NCBI RefSeq assembly: GCF_029537735.1
Contig: NZ_JARPUQ010000001.1
Location: 840,696-904,695, forward strand
Source of the DNA: Robiginitalea aestuariiviva
GTDB lineage: Bacteria; Bacteroidota; Bacteroidia; Flavobacteriales; Flavobacteriaceae
Reading direction: 5' to 3'
Length of the DNA stretch: 64,000 nt
How positions within the stretch are numbered: position 1 is the stretch's first letter; every line of letters begins with the position of its first letter. A program made the translations under genes and the position numbers. Shown here piece after piece: positions 8,550 through 17,616 of the stretch. The notes below the pieces were generated by a model that was not told where the DNA came from, did no database searches, and was given only the letters and a program-made list of their open reading frames with translations.

Positions 8550-10901
8550 CTAAAAGTCGATATCGTCCAGGTCGTCCTCCAGGGGCGGGGCGGTTTCCTC
8601 ATCTGCTTCCGGAGTTTTAGAGCAGTCAATCCGGATGCTCATGTCCTCCGGCTCCTCAAAATCCTCTTTGGATACCTCCAGGTCGGGGTCGGCGTAATTC
8701 TCGCGCATATACAGCCCCCAGATGGGAAGGGCCATAGAGGCCCCCTGCCCGTAGGCAATGCCCTTAAAGTGCACGGAGCGGTCCTCGCCCCCAACCCAAA
8801 CCCCGGTAACCAGGTTAGGTACCATCCCGATAAACCACCCGTCACTCTGGTTCTGGGTGGTCCCGGTCTTTCCGGCAATGGGGTTATCAAATTTATAGGG
8901 GTACCCAGTAATCACTTCCTTATATACGATGTTGTTCACATTGGAGGTGTGCCGTAGTCGGGTCCCGGAGCCGCCCTGGGTAACGCCTTTGAGCAGGTCC
9001 ACCATGGCGTAGGCTACTTCCTCACTCAGCACATCCCGGGTTTCGGGGGTATATTCGTAGAGTACGGTCCCGTTCCGGTCTTCAATCCGCGTAACCATGA
9101 CCGGCTTCACATAGACCCCTTTATTGGCAAAGGTGCCATAGGCCCCCACCATCTCATACACGTTAAAATCCGGGGTGCCCAAGGCAATAGAGGGCACCTC
9201 GGGGATCTCCCGGGTAAGGCCCAGGTTTTTTACGATGGAAACCACCGGCTTGGGGCCAACCTCATCGATTAGCTGGGCGGTTACCGTATTCACGGAATTG
9301 GCCAGGGCCGCCTTCAGGGTATAGCTGCGGCCGGAATATTTCCCGTCTGAATTCTTGGGGCACCAGGGATCCGGGTTGCCGTGTTTCCCGGCTTCGATGC
9401 AGTATTGGGTATCCGGCAGGGTGTCGCAGGGGGAGCGGCGCAACTGGTCTATGGCTGCGGCATACACAAAGGGCTTAAAGGTAGAGCCGGCCTGGCGGGC
9501 ACCCTGAATCACGTTGTCGTACTGGAAATGGCGATAATTCACCCCGCCCACCCAGGCTTTTACATGCCCGGTCTGGGGCTCCATGGACATCATGGCCGCC
9601 CGCAGGAAGGTCTTGTAGTAGCGGATGGAATCCAGGGGGGTCATCACCGTATCTTTCTCGTAGGTCGGAGCCTTGCTCCAGTCAAAGACGGTCATTTCCG
9701 CTTTCTGGTTAAAGGAGTCCCGGATTTCCTTTTCGCTCTTGCCCTGGCGCTTCATGGCCCGCCACCGCTCGGAGTTCTTCATGGCACGCTCCATAATCCC
9801 CCGTATCTCATCCGAGGTAAGGTCCAGAAAGGGGGTGGTGGGGTTGCGATCCGGGGTATTTTGTACAAAAAATTCCTTCTGCAGACGCTCCATATGCTGG
9901 CGCACGGCATCCTCGGCGTGGGCCTGCATGCGGGAATCAATAGTGGTATACACTTTCAGGCCATCCAGGTAGATGTTCCAGGTATCCCGCTCCCCTTCCA
10001 GGGCCGGTTTGGGGTTTTTGGCAATCCAGTCCTTCAGCCAGCCCTGCAGGTACATGCGGAAATAGGGCGCCGGGCCCTGGCTGTGTGTTTCCGGGTTGTA
10101 ATTGATATCCATTTCCAGGGCGGAGAGGGAATCCCGTTGGGCTTCGGTAATGTATTCGTATTTAGCCATCTGGGCCAGGACAGTGTTGCGCCGGTTGCGC
10201 ACCAGTTCTTCCCGCCGGATGGGGTTATACAGGGAGGAATTCTTCAGCATCCCCACCAGCACGGCAGACTCTTCCGCCTTCAGGTCCCGGGGTTCCTTGC
10301 CAAAGAAGATTCGGGCAGCAGACCGGATCCCATCGGCATTGTACCCGAAGTCGTAAATATTCAGGTACATGGCAATGATCTCTTCCTTGGTATAGTTGCG
10401 CTCCAGGCGGGTGGCTATGACCCATTCCTTGACCTTCTGGGTTATGGCTTCCATCAGGTTGCGGGAGCGAACCCCTACGAATAACTGCCGGGCCAGCTGC
10501 TGGGAGATCGTACTGGCGCCGCCCCGTTGCCCCAAAAAGGCCACGGCGCGCAGCGTGCCCCGCGCATCAATGCCGGAGTGCTCGTAATAGCGGGCATCCT
10601 CGGTAGCCACCAGAGCGTCCACCAGGTTTTTCGGGAGTTCGGTAAAGGGCACATCCGTGCGGTTCTCGTCCAGGTATATTTTCCCGAGGGTCTTGCCGTC
10701 GGAAGAAATGATTTCGGTGGCCAGGTTGGTCTGGGGATTTTCCAGGCGCTCAAAGGTGGGCATTTCCCCGAATACGCCCCAGGAGGCCAACAGGAAAACA
10801 GCAGCTACGATAAAAACTCCGCTGCCAAAGAGGATCCAGAACCATTTGATGAAAGGCCAAAAGCGATTGTTGGGTTTCTTTTTGCCGGGTGTACGTGCCA
10901 T
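8550..10901 (-). CDS. class A penicillin-binding protein (PBP1A type)
   Basis: Bifunctional peptidoglycan synthase, 783 residues. There is one N-terminal membrane helix (about 18-42). A glycosyltransferase-51 domain (about 70-240) carries ATEDARYYEHSG with the catalytic Glu, and GGASTISQQLARQLF. A transpeptidase domain (about 400-690) carries STFK, SVN and KTGT. The C-terminus is an acidic tail (about the last 50 residues, rich in E and D). The start is 4 nt downstream of the gldH stop. The gene order ricT-gldH-PBP is usual in Flavobacteriia, so the unit links gliding-lipoprotein and wall synthesis genes. Confidence 0.94.
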   Translation of the reverse strand: MARTPGKKKPNNRFWPFIKWFWILFGSGVFIVAAVFLLASWGVFGEMPTFERLENPQTNLATEIISSDGKTLGKIYLDENRTDVPFTELPKNLVDALVATEDARYYEHSGIDARGTLRAVAFLGQRGGASTISQQLARQLFVGVRSRNLMEAITQKVKEWVIATRLERNYTKEEIIAMYLNIYDFGYNADGIRSAARIFFGKEPRDLKAEESAVLVGMLKNSSLYNPIRREELVRNRRNTVLAQMAKYEYITEAQRDSLSALEMDINYNPETHSQGPAPYFRMYLQGWLKDWIAKNPKPALEGERDTWNIYLDGLKVYTTIDSRMQAHAEDAVRQHMERLQKEFFVQNTPDRNPTTPFLDLTSDEIRGIMERAMKNSERWRAMKRQGKSEKEIRDSFNQKAEMTVFDWSKAPTYEKDTVMTPLDSIRYYKTFLRAAMMSMEPQTGHVKAWVGGVNYRHFQYDNVIQGARQAGSTFKPFVYAAAIDQLRRSPCDTLPDTQYCIEAGKHGNPDPWCPKNSDGKYSGRSYTLKAALANSVNTVTAQLIDEVGPKPVVSIVKNLGLTREIPEVPSIALGTPDFNVYEMVGAYGTFANKGVYVKPVMVTRIEDRNGTVLYEYTPETRDVLSEEVAYAMVDLLKGVTQGGSGTRLRHTSNVNNIVYKEVITGYPYKFDNPIAGKTGTTQNQSDGWFIGMVPNLVTGVWVGGEDRSVHFKGIAYGQGASMALPIWGLYMRENYADPDLEVSKEDFEEPEDMSIRIDCSKTPEADEETAPPLEDDLDDIDF

Positions 10902-10905
10902 GTGC

Positions 10906-11388
10906 TTAGTCTTGTTTCAGTTCCAACTGCAGTCCCACATCCAATACCCCGGGAAGGGATTCCAGCCCCGCAACGCTCCCATTGCGGCGCATGGCTTGTG
11001 AGACCCGTACGGTATATACGCCATTTTCGGGAAAAACGACGTCGCGGCGAAATCCGAGTTTGTTTGTGATCACACTACCGGTGCCGCTGCCCAACCAACG
11101 CCCACTGGCGTCGGCCATTTCATATTCCAGGGTATCCCGGGTTGCCGTGCCATCCGGGCCGGTCATTTCTGCGATCAGAAAAAGGTTGCTGAACGGGTAG
11201 GAGGCATCGTTGCGCAGCAATATATACAGGTTATGGGCGCGGGTGGTATCCTGCGGCTGGAATTGGAATTCCATGACCTGGTCCCGGCCCCAGGCACCCC
11301 CCTGGGTACTTTGATATTCCGAGTAGGCGGGGGCATTGCAGGAAGCCCCAAGCAACAGGACTGCGAGAATCAGGAGGAGTCTATGCAT
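10906..11388 (-). CDS. gldH: gliding motility lipoprotein GldH
   Basis: 160-residue lipoprotein; the signal peptide ends in LLLGASC with the lipidated Cys at 17. GldH is required for gliding in Flavobacterium johnsoniae and is associated with the GldKLMN/type IX secretion apparatus in the envelope. The match is by overall pattern (the LYILLRNDASYPFSNLFL segment) and by gene order between ricT and a class A PBP. The first 8 nt overlap the end of ricT, suggesting translational coupling. Confidence 0.9.
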   Translation of the reverse strand: MHRLLLILAVLLLGASCNAPAYSEYQSTQGGAWGRDQVMEFQFQPQDTTRAHNLYILLRNDASYPFSNLFLIAEMTGPDGTATRDTLEYEMADASGRWLGSGTGSVITNKLGFRRDVVFPENGVYTVRVSQAMRRNGSVAGLESLPGVLDVGLQLELKQD

Positions 11389-12547
11389 TTTTTACCTTGC
11401 CTTTGGGTGATGGATTTCTGCGCTTCTTGCGCCCCTTTTTGCGCCGGCGGTTGTTCTTGGGCCGGTCAAACCGGGTGAGGCTGTCCTGCCCCACGGCGTT
11501 CTCGAAGGTAACCTCTTCTGCACTGTAATTCTGTGAGGCGTATTCCTCCAAACTGTTCACGCGTTGCTTTTTCGCATTCAGGGCCAGGATTTCCAGTACC
11601 TGGTCCTTGGTCAGGGTATGCCAGTTGCTGGGGTCTTCCTTGTAGGAAAACCAGAGCACTCCTTTGAAAATGTCGCTTTTTTGGCAAAATGCCACCCCTT
11701 TTTCGGTTTGCAGTCTGGCATCGGTGGGCGGGAAATCCTTCAGGGCATCCAGGTAGGTATCCAGTTCGTAGTTCAGGCAGCATTTGAGCTTCCCGCACTG
11801 ACCAGCCAGTTTTTGGGGGTTCAGGGAAAGTTGCTGGTACCGGGCCGCAGCCGTGCTCACCGAACGGAAATCCGATAGCCAGGTAGAACAGCAGAGCTCG
11901 CGCCCGCAGGAACCAATCCCTCCCAGGCGCTGGGCTTCCTGCCGGTACCCGATCTGCCGCATCTCGATGCGGATGCCAAAGGCTTTGGCCATGTCTTTGA
12001 TGAGCTGGCGGAAATCCACCCGGTCTTCGGCGGTGTAATAAAAGGTGGCCTTGGAACCATCCCCCTGGAATTCCACATCGGAAATTTTCATTTGCAGGCC
12101 CAGAATAATGGCCATTTCCCGGGCTCGTTTCTTGATTTCCTCTTCCTGCCCGCGGCATTTCTGCCATTTGTCTATATCGCGCTGGGTAGCCTTGCGGTAC
12201 AGCTTGGGCAGGTTGGCGTCTGCCGGCACTTTTTTGCGGCGCATCTGTACCCGGACCAGTTCCCCGGTCAGGGTCACAATGCCCACATCATGGCCGGATT
12301 TGGCCTGAGTGGCCACTACATCGCCCAGGGCCAGGGAAAGCCCCTCCGTATTCCTGAAAAATTCCTTTCTACTATTCTTAAACCGGACTTCAACCGCATC
12401 GAAGGCCTCCTGCCCTGCCGGCAACGACATATTGGAAAGCCAGTCAAAAACGGTGAGTTTATTACAGCCATCCGTACCGCAGGTACCATTGTTCCTACAT
12501 CCGCGCGGCTGTCCATCCGAACCGGTTGAACAACTGCTACACCCCAT
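11381..12547 (-). CDS. ricT: PSP1-domain protein RicT (YaaT-like)
   Basis: 388 residues. The Cys-rich N-terminus (GCSSC, then further Cys within 30 residues) precedes a PSP1 domain, with IGSCGRELCCS and GQCGKLKCCLNYE in the middle. The C-terminus is a highly basic tail rich in K and R. In Bacillus the homologue forms a Fe-S complex with YmcA and YlbF that affects RNase Y-dependent processing; whether that complex exists in Bacteroidota is not shown here. It heads the ricT-gldH-PBP unit. A TATATTTA stretch lies upstream, near 12620. Confidence 0.88.
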   Translation of the reverse strand: MGCSSCSTGSDGQPRGCRNNGTCGTDGCNKLTVFDWLSNMSLPAGQEAFDAVEVRFKNSRKEFFRNTEGLSLALGDVVATQAKSGHDVGIVTLTGELVRVQMRRKKVPADANLPKLYRKATQRDIDKWQKCRGQEEEIKKRAREMAIILGLQMKISDVEFQGDGSKATFYYTAEDRVDFRQLIKDMAKAFGIRIEMRQIGYRQEAQRLGGIGSCGRELCCSTWLSDFRSVSTAAARYQQLSLNPQKLAGQCGKLKCCLNYELDTYLDALKDFPPTDARLQTEKGVAFCQKSDIFKGVLWFSYKEDPSNWHTLTKDQVLEILALNAKKQRVNSLEEYASQNYSAEEVTFENAVGQDSLTRFDRPKNNRRRKKGRKKRRNPSPKGKVKNA

Positions 12548-12676
12548 TTCATATATATTGATTCCTGCCCCTATCCCTTCGGGCGGGCCGGAATTGGGTT
12601 CATACTAAATTTCCTTCCGTAAATATAGGACAATTTTAGCACAGCCTGGCGGGGTGCACGGGAGGGATTCAGGGCC

Positions 12677-13741
12677 TCAGGACACCGGATCCGGTTGTTC
12701 TGCTGCAGGGCTTTTTTTGAACTTCAGGACTTCTGAGCGCCCTTTCTTGAATATCAGGTTGCTCTTCTGTTTGCCCTTGCGGAGCTTTTTTTGCTCTTCC
12801 TCGGGCAGGGCCACGATGTCCTTGCAGGCATCCGAACAGCAGTGATCCATGGCCCGGGCACAGTCCTCGCACTGGATAAACAGCAGGTGACAGCCCTCGT
12901 TGGCACAATTCACATGGGTGTCGCAGGGTTTGCCGCACTGGTGGCATTGCGCAATCACATCTTCTGAAATGCGTTCGGCCCGGCGGTGGTCAAACACGAA
13001 GTTTTTACCGCGGAATTTGTTTTCCAATTGCTGCTGGCGCACCTGGCGGGTGTATTCGATAATCCCGCCTTCCAGCTGGTAAACCTGCTTGAAACCCTTG
13101 TGGCGGTAGTAGGCGCTGGCCTTTTCGCACCGGATGCCTCCGGTACAGTACATCACCAGCTTCTTGGACTCCTTATGGTCGCGCAGTTGCTCCTCGATCA
13201 GGTCCAGGGAGTCCCTGAAGGTATCCACATCCGGAGTTATCGCCGTTTCAAAATGGCCGATCTCGCTCTCGTAATGGTTGCGCATATCCACCACGATGGC
13301 CTCGGGGTCTTCGATCAGAGCATTGAACTGGGCCGCACCCACATGGATGCCCTTGTTCGTAACGTCGAAGGCATTGTCGTCCAGCCCGTCGGCTACTATT
13401 TTACGGCGCACCTTGATCTTGAGTTTCAGGAAGGATTTGTTGTCCTGTTCAATGGCGATATTCAGGCGAACGCCCTCCAGGAAGGTGATGCTGTCCAGGT
13501 GCTCCTTGAACCGGAGGAACTGGTCCGCTGGAACGGAGAGCTGGGCATTAATCCCCTCGCGGGCTACATAAATCCGACCCAGGACATCCATGGCGCTCCA
13601 GTGGATGAACAGGTAGTCTCTGAAAAGTTGGGGGTTGCCCAGGTGCGCATATTGGTAGAAAGAGATCGTAAGGCGGTCTTTCCCCGCCTCTTCAATAAGG
13701 GCTTCTCTTTCTTTTGCGCTTAACGTATTGTACAGTTGCAT
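12677..13741 (-). CDS. trhO: tRNA uridine(34) hydroxylase (TrhO, rhodanese family)
   Basis: Forms 5-hydroxyuridine at tRNA wobble position 34 using oxygen. 354 residues from the ATG at 13741 (MQLYNTLSAKERE); upstream in-frame codons encode non-conserved sequence crossing the promoter and are rejected. An N-terminal UPF0176 domain is followed by a rhodanese domain with the catalytic loop CTGGIRCEKASA. The C-terminal zinc-binding Cys cluster (CHQCGKPCDTH, then further CxxC pairs) is intact. The Lys-rich end is typical. The predicted promoter lies at 13782-13813. Confidence 0.93.
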   Translation of the reverse strand: MQLYNTLSAKEREALIEEAGKDRLTISFYQYAHLGNPQLFRDYLFIHWSAMDVLGRIYVAREGINAQLSVPADQFLRFKEHLDSITFLEGVRLNIAIEQDNKSFLKLKIKVRRKIVADGLDDNAFDVTNKGIHVGAAQFNALIEDPEAIVVDMRNHYESEIGHFETAITPDVDTFRDSLDLIEEQLRDHKESKKLVMYCTGGIRCEKASAYYRHKGFKQVYQLEGGIIEYTRQVRQQQLENKFRGKNFVFDHRRAERISEDVIAQCHQCGKPCDTHVNCANEGCHLLFIQCEDCARAMDHCCSDACKDIVALPEEEQKKLRKGKQKSNLIFKKGRSEVLKFKKSPAAEQPDPVS

Positions 13742-13781
13742 GCTATACGAATATGGGTTAAACAAAAGAATGATGGAGCTG

Positions 13782-13813
13782 CAAAAATAGACAAAGCTTT
13801 GAGATACAGGCAA
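13782..13813 (-). promoter_or_regulatory. predicted trhO promoter
   Basis: On the minus strand TTTG/TTG (plus-strand CAA at 13811-13813), 21 nt, then TATTTTTG (13789 to 13782), a full match to the Bacteroidota -7 consensus TAnnTTTG. The -33 element is formed by the T-run of the terminator immediately upstream. The trhO ATG lies 41 nt further on. Confidence 0.6.
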
Positions 13814-13845
13814 AAAAAAGCGCCCCGGGAATCTTCCCGGGGCGC
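13812..13845 (-). terminator. minus-strand rho-independent terminator
   Basis: GCGCCCCGGGAA (13820-13831) and TTCCCGGGGCGC (13834-13845) are perfect complements, followed on the minus strand by eight T (13819-13812). It would stop a leftward transcript that begins between here and recA, yet no convincing gene lies there. It insulates the trhO promoter. Confidence 0.85.
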
Positions 13846-14004
13846 CGTGGACCGCAATCAAACTTTCTCCTTCATAGCAGAATCGTGAAATTCAGATGCG
13901 GTTTCACGCTTTTTCTTTGCCTTGCTTTTGTGCCTGTATACAGGTTAGATGCGCCAGAAGGCAAAAGGTTGCTTTGGCCATTGTGATTCTAGCAAAAGAA
14001 ATGG
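13846..14004 (-). other. possible small leftward transcript of unknown nature
   Basis: The presence of a strong minus-strand terminator implies a transcript from this gap. Open frames are short: a 25-codon ATG frame (MAKATFCLLAHLTCIQ...) starting near 13979, and a frame without a start codon ending in lysine-rich sequence and ...HDSAMKEKV at 13860. The latter reads like a protein C-terminus but is closed by an upstream stop. A perfect palindrome CCTGTATACAGG lies at 13933-13944. This could be a small RNA, a decayed small gene, or only a recA-side operator. Confidence 0.25.
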
Positions 14005-14012
14005 TAATTTAG
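13981..14012 (+). promoter_or_regulatory. predicted recA promoter
   Basis: TTG (13981-13983), 21 nt, TAATTTAG (14005-14012), one mismatch from TAnnTTTG, 28 nt before the recA ATG. No LexA-type box is recognisable. Confidence 0.45.
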
Positions 14013-14040
14013 CCCTCCTCTAATGTAATCCCACACACCC

Positions 14041-15042
14041 ATGAGCAGTGAAAAAGAAGCGAAACTGAAAGCCTTAAAACTAACCCTGGACAAACTGGAC
14101 AAGACCTACGGCAAAGGTGCCGTAATGAAGATGGGAGACACCGTGGTCCAGGATGTTGAGGTCATTCCTTCCGGCTCCCTGGGGCTGGACATTGCCCTGG
14201 GGGTTGGCGGCTATCCCAAAGGCCGGGTCATCGAGATCTACGGCCCGGAATCTTCCGGGAAAACCACCCTTACCCTGCACGCCATTGCAGAGGCCCAGAA
14301 AGCCGGAGGTATTGCCGCTTTTATCGATGCAGAACACGCCTTCGACCGCTTCTACGCCGCCAAACTTGGGGTAGATATCGACAACCTGATCATCTCCCAG
14401 CCGGACCATGGGGAACAGGCCCTGGAAATTGCAGACAACCTGATTCGCTCCGGCGCCATCGACATTGTGATTATCGACTCTGTAGCGGCCCTGACCCCCA
14501 AAAGCGAGATTGAGGGTGAAATGGGAGATTCCAAGGTAGGGCTGCATGCACGCCTCATGTCCCAGGCCCTTCGGAAACTTACGGGCTCCATCAGCAAGAC
14601 CCATTGTACCGTAATCTTTATCAACCAGTTACGGGAAAAGATCGGGGTGATGTTCGGAAACCCGGAGACCACCACCGGAGGGAATGCCCTGAAATTTTAT
14701 TCTTCCGTTCGCCTGGATATCCGCCGCTCCACCCAAATCAAGGATACGGATGGCAACGTACAGGGGAACAAAACCCGGGTGAAAGTGGTTAAAAACAAAG
14801 TAGCACCCCCTTTCAAGACTGCGGAATTCGACATTATGTATGGGGAAGGCATCTCCAAGATCGGAGAAATTCTGGACCTGGGGGTAGCCTATGAAATCAT
14901 TAAAAAGAGCGGCTCCTGGTTCAGCTATGGCGATACCAAACTGGGGCAGGGACGGGACGCCGTCAAAGTGCTCTTAAACGACAACCCGGAACTGCTGGAG
15001 GAACTGGAGGGTAAAATCAAAGAGGCCATAAAGGCCATTTAA
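14041..15042 (+). CDS. recA: recombinase RecA
   Basis: DNA strand-exchange ATPase for homologous recombination and repair. 333 residues, with Walker [11 protein letters not shown] at 68-77, [11 protein letters not shown] for Walker B, the L2 region [17 protein letters not shown], and the usual C-terminal domain. The acidic tail is short compared with E. coli. The stop codon sits inside a small inverted repeat (AAGGCC, 15031-15036; GGCCTT, 15043-15048) followed by a C/T-rich run, which may act as a weak terminator. Confidence 0.98.
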   Translation: MSSEKEAKLKALKLTLDKLDKTYGKGAVMKMGDTVVQDVEVIPSGSLGLDIALGVGGYPKGRVIEIYGPESSGKTTLTLHAIAEAQKAGGIAAFIDAEHAFDRFYAAKLGVDIDNLIISQPDHGEQALEIADNLIRSGAIDIVIIDSVAALTPKSEIEGEMGDSKVGLHARLMSQALRKLTGSISKTHCTVIFINQLREKIGVMFGNPETTTGGNALKFYSSVRLDIRRSTQIKDTDGNVQGNKTRVKVVKNKVAPPFKTAEFDIMYGEGISKIGEILDLGVAYEIIKKSGSWFSYGDTKLGQGRDAVKVLLNDNPELLEELEGKIKEAIKAI

Positions 15043-15126
15043 GGCCTTCCCCCTTTTTTCAGGGCTTTTCCAAGCAACCTTTGACCGCTCCGGGCATCTA
15101 GTATACACTATAAAACCGATGCCGGT

Positions 15127-15540
15127 ATGAAACTGTTCAAGGGAATATCCATTTTGCTTTTGCTGGTGGCCCTCCAGGGTTGCGATGTAAACGACGACGA
15201 TGTCGACTATCACTTTGTAACCCTGAACATTGTGGATGCGGTACTGCCGCAATCCTTCCAGCAAAACCAGACCTACGAAATTCTGGTCACTTACCAATTG
15301 CCTAACGGCTGCACCTCTTTCGAGGGGTTCGACATCATTTCCGAAGACACCACTATTCGCCGGGTGGTGGCCATTGGGTCGAAACGGGACGGCCAGGCCT
15401 GCACCCAGGCTATTGAGGAAGTCCAGACCAGTTTCCAGTTCATCTGCCTGTATTCAGACACCTATGTCTTCCGGTTCTTTACGGGCCTGGACGAGAACGA
15501 CGTACCCCAGTATATGGAGTACGAAGTGCCGGTGAACTAA
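15127..15540 (+). CDS. small lipoprotein of unknown function
   Basis: 137 residues. The N-terminus is a lipoprotein signal peptide, with Cys19 in VALQGC followed by an acidic stretch (DVNDDDVD). An Asp-rich +2 region usually directs Bacteroidota lipoproteins differently from surface-exported ones, though sorting cannot be decided here. The mature part is probably all-beta and has three further Cys (near NGCTS, GQACTQ and FICLY). I do not recognise a domain. It lies between recA and the sigma factor gene on the same strand with a 50-nt gap on the right. Confidence 0.7.
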   Translation: MKLFKGISILLLLVALQGCDVNDDDVDYHFVTLNIVDAVLPQSFQQNQTYEILVTYQLPNGCTSFEGFDIISEDTTIRRVVAIGSKRDGQACTQAIEEVQTSFQFICLYSDTYVFRFFTGLDENDVPQYMEYEVPVN

Positions 15541-15590
15541 ACCTTGGAAGGCCACCCTTACCAGCCCACCGCATAACCGAACCAACACTT

Positions 15591-16124
15591 TTGACCGAGG
15601 AAGAACTCATAAAGCAGTGCAGCAAGGGCAACCGTGAGGCACAGGAATACCTCTATCGCAGGTATTCTGCTGCCCTGTTCGGGATATGTCTGAAATACTC
15701 CCGAAACAAGGCGGAGGCCGAAGACAATCTTCACGACAGCTTTATGATCATCTTCGAGAAGATCCACCAGTTCCGCAGAAAGGGTTCTTTCGAGGGCTGG
15801 CTAAAACGCATTACGGTGAATACCGTTTTGCAGAAATACCGCAAGCAGGAGCCTATGGCCGTGGTCAGGGAGACCCTAGAAAACCAGGAGGCCCAGGAGG
15901 CGCCCAGCCTTGAGGGGGTGCCCCTGCCAACCCTGCTGAAATGCATTCAGGAACTGCCGAACAAGTACCGGATCACCTTTAACATGTATGTGTTGGATGG
16001 CTACAGCCATAAGGAGATCAGTGAGGCCCTGGGAACATCGGAAGGGACGTCCAAATCCAACCTGGCGCGCGCCCGATCCATCTTAAGAGATAAGTTAAAG
16101 AACATCAATATCCATATTGCCTAA
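15591..16124 (+). CDS. ECF-type RNA polymerase sigma factor
   Basis: 177 residues with region 2 (YLYRRYSAALFGICLKYSRNK...EDNLHDSFM) and region 4 (LPNKYRITFNMYVLDGYSHKEISEALGTSEGTSKSNLARAR). It directs RNA polymerase to a dedicated promoter set, normally held inactive by the adjacent anti-sigma protein. The start is a TTG, chosen because the family begins right there and no ATG occurs nearby upstream; another start cannot be excluded. The next gene begins 10 nt after the stop and encodes the likely partner. Confidence 0.9.
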   Translation: MTEEELIKQCSKGNREAQEYLYRRYSAALFGICLKYSRNKAEAEDNLHDSFMIIFEKIHQFRRKGSFEGWLKRITVNTVLQKYRKQEPMAVVRETLENQEAQEAPSLEGVPLPTLLKCIQELPNKYRITFNMYVLDGYSHKEISEALGTSEGTSKSNLARARSILRDKLKNINIHIA

Positions 16125-16134
16125 CCCTACACAC

Positions 16135-17598
16135 ATGGACCCAAAAGATTCAGACCAATTATTCAGGGAACGCCTGGGGAGCTTTTCCCAGGCTCCGGAG
16201 CCGGAGGTATGGGACCGGATCCGGGCCTCCCTGGATCGCAAAAAATCCAGGCGCGTATTGCCCATTTGGTGGTACGGCGCCAGTGCAGCTGCCATTTTAA
16301 TCCTGGGGCTGCTCCTATGGAACCCCTGGGGGCCCGGGGGTGAAATTGAGCCGCTGGCCCCGGCCATATCGGACACCGAAACCCGGACGGCCCCCGAGCA
16401 ACCCGATACCGGAACCCTGCCCATCGAGACCCTGCCGGAATCCGGAGTTACCCAGCAAAGTAGTACCGAAGAGGTGATCCGGGAGACGCCCGCTACTCAA
16501 AAGCCGCTTTCTCCAGGGGTACCCCGCCGTGAGCAGGTTACGCAGGCCCCTGCACGGGAACCCGGGGCATCCCGTATAGCCGGTGCTCAGTTAGCGGTTT
16601 CCGAAGCTCAGGAAGCAACCGATCCTAATGAAGTGGCATCGGAAATTGTCAATAATACCGATCGGGATATAGATGAAACATCCATAGACGCCACCCGTAC
16701 AGCGCCCATAACTACTCGCAACACAGACCAGGCCTTGCTGGCCCAGACACAGGCGGATAAGGCTGCAGAATCGCCCAAAGACTCGCTTGTCGAAAACCAG
16801 AAGCGATCCCTTTTTGAGGTCCTGGAGGAACAGGAAGAGGCGGCTTTGACCCAAACCGAAAACACACAAGGCAAATGGAGCGTTGGGCCCAGCCTGGCCC
16901 CGGTCTATTCCAACGCCTTCGGGGACGGGTCCCCCATTTCGCCCAATTTTGCTCCGAACAACAAATCCGGGACCGTACATATGAGCTATGGCCTTGAAGT
17001 GGCCTATGCCGTTTCGGACCGGGTGAGTTTCCGCTCCGGGGTACATCGCGTGGATTACGGCTACAATACCAACGATGTGGCTTTTACTTCCACCATGGCC
17101 GTAGGGCCTTCCTCCCTGATACGGACCATCAGCTATTCCGAAAATGCCAAAACCCTGGTGGTGCAGAGTACTGCCGGCAGTGATGCCAGCGCCATAACGC
17201 AAAATGCAATGGACGTGGACGGTCCCAGCCCGCAGCGCGAAGGCCGGATGGAGCAGTCCTTTGCCTATCTGGAAGTTCCCCTGGAAATGGAATACCGGGT
17301 GCTTACCGGTCGTTGGGGCATCAATATTATTGGAGGGGTAAGTTCCCTTTTCCTTACGGACAATGCGGTACGCCTGAATGCAGATGGGGGCACTACCGAA
17401 CTGGGGGAAGCCACCAATATGAACAGCGTGAACTTCAGCACCAATTTCGGCCTGGGGTTCACTTACGACCTGAGCCCGGCCATGCAGTTGCGCATGCAGC
17501 CCATGTTCAAATACCAGCTGAACACGTTTTCAGACACGGCAGGCAACTTCCAGCCCTATGCCCTGGGCGTATACAGCGGTATGCGGTTTCGTTTTTAA
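16135..17598 (+). CDS. anti-sigma-like membrane protein with C-terminal beta-barrel-like domain
   Basis: 487 residues from the ATG at 16135; a TTG six codons upstream overlaps the sigma gene and is less likely. The hydrophilic N-terminus (LFRERLGSFSQAPEPEVWDRI) looks like the cytoplasmic sigma-binding part. One membrane helix follows (about 45-62), then a P/T/E/Q-rich linker of about 170 residues. The last 240 residues consist of alternating strands (SFRSGVHRVDYGY, FGLGFTYDL) and end in FRF, as in outer-membrane beta-barrels. If both parts are real, the chain would span inner membrane, periplasm and outer membrane. Alternatively the C-terminal part is a periplasmic beta-domain. Confidence 0.75.
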   Translation: MDPKDSDQLFRERLGSFSQAPEPEVWDRIRASLDRKKSRRVLPIWWYGASAAAILILGLLLWNPWGPGGEIEPLAPAISDTETRTAPEQPDTGTLPIETLPESGVTQQSSTEEVIRETPATQKPLSPGVPRREQVTQAPAREPGASRIAGAQLAVSEAQEATDPNEVASEIVNNTDRDIDETSIDATRTAPITTRNTDQALLAQTQADKAAESPKDSLVENQKRSLFEVLEEQEEAALTQTENTQGKWSVGPSLAPVYSNAFGDGSPISPNFAPNNKSGTVHMSYGLEVAYAVSDRVSFRSGVHRVDYGYNTNDVAFTSTMAVGPSSLIRTISYSENAKTLVVQSTAGSDASAITQNAMDVDGPSPQREGRMEQSFAYLEVPLEMEYRVLTGRWGINIIGGVSSLFLTDNAVRLNADGGTTELGEATNMNSVNFSTNFGLGFTYDLSPAMQLRMQPMFKYQLNTFSDTAGNFQPYALGVYSGMRFRF

Positions 17599-17616
17599 AT
17601 ATTCCGTAAGGTATAT

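Noticed and set aside
7465-13952. The 15-mer ATACAGGTTAGATGC at both 7465-7479 and 13938-13952
   Set aside because: One copy lies in the four-helix-bundle coding sequence, the other in the trhO-recA gap. No extended similarity surrounds either, so shared origin is not supported.
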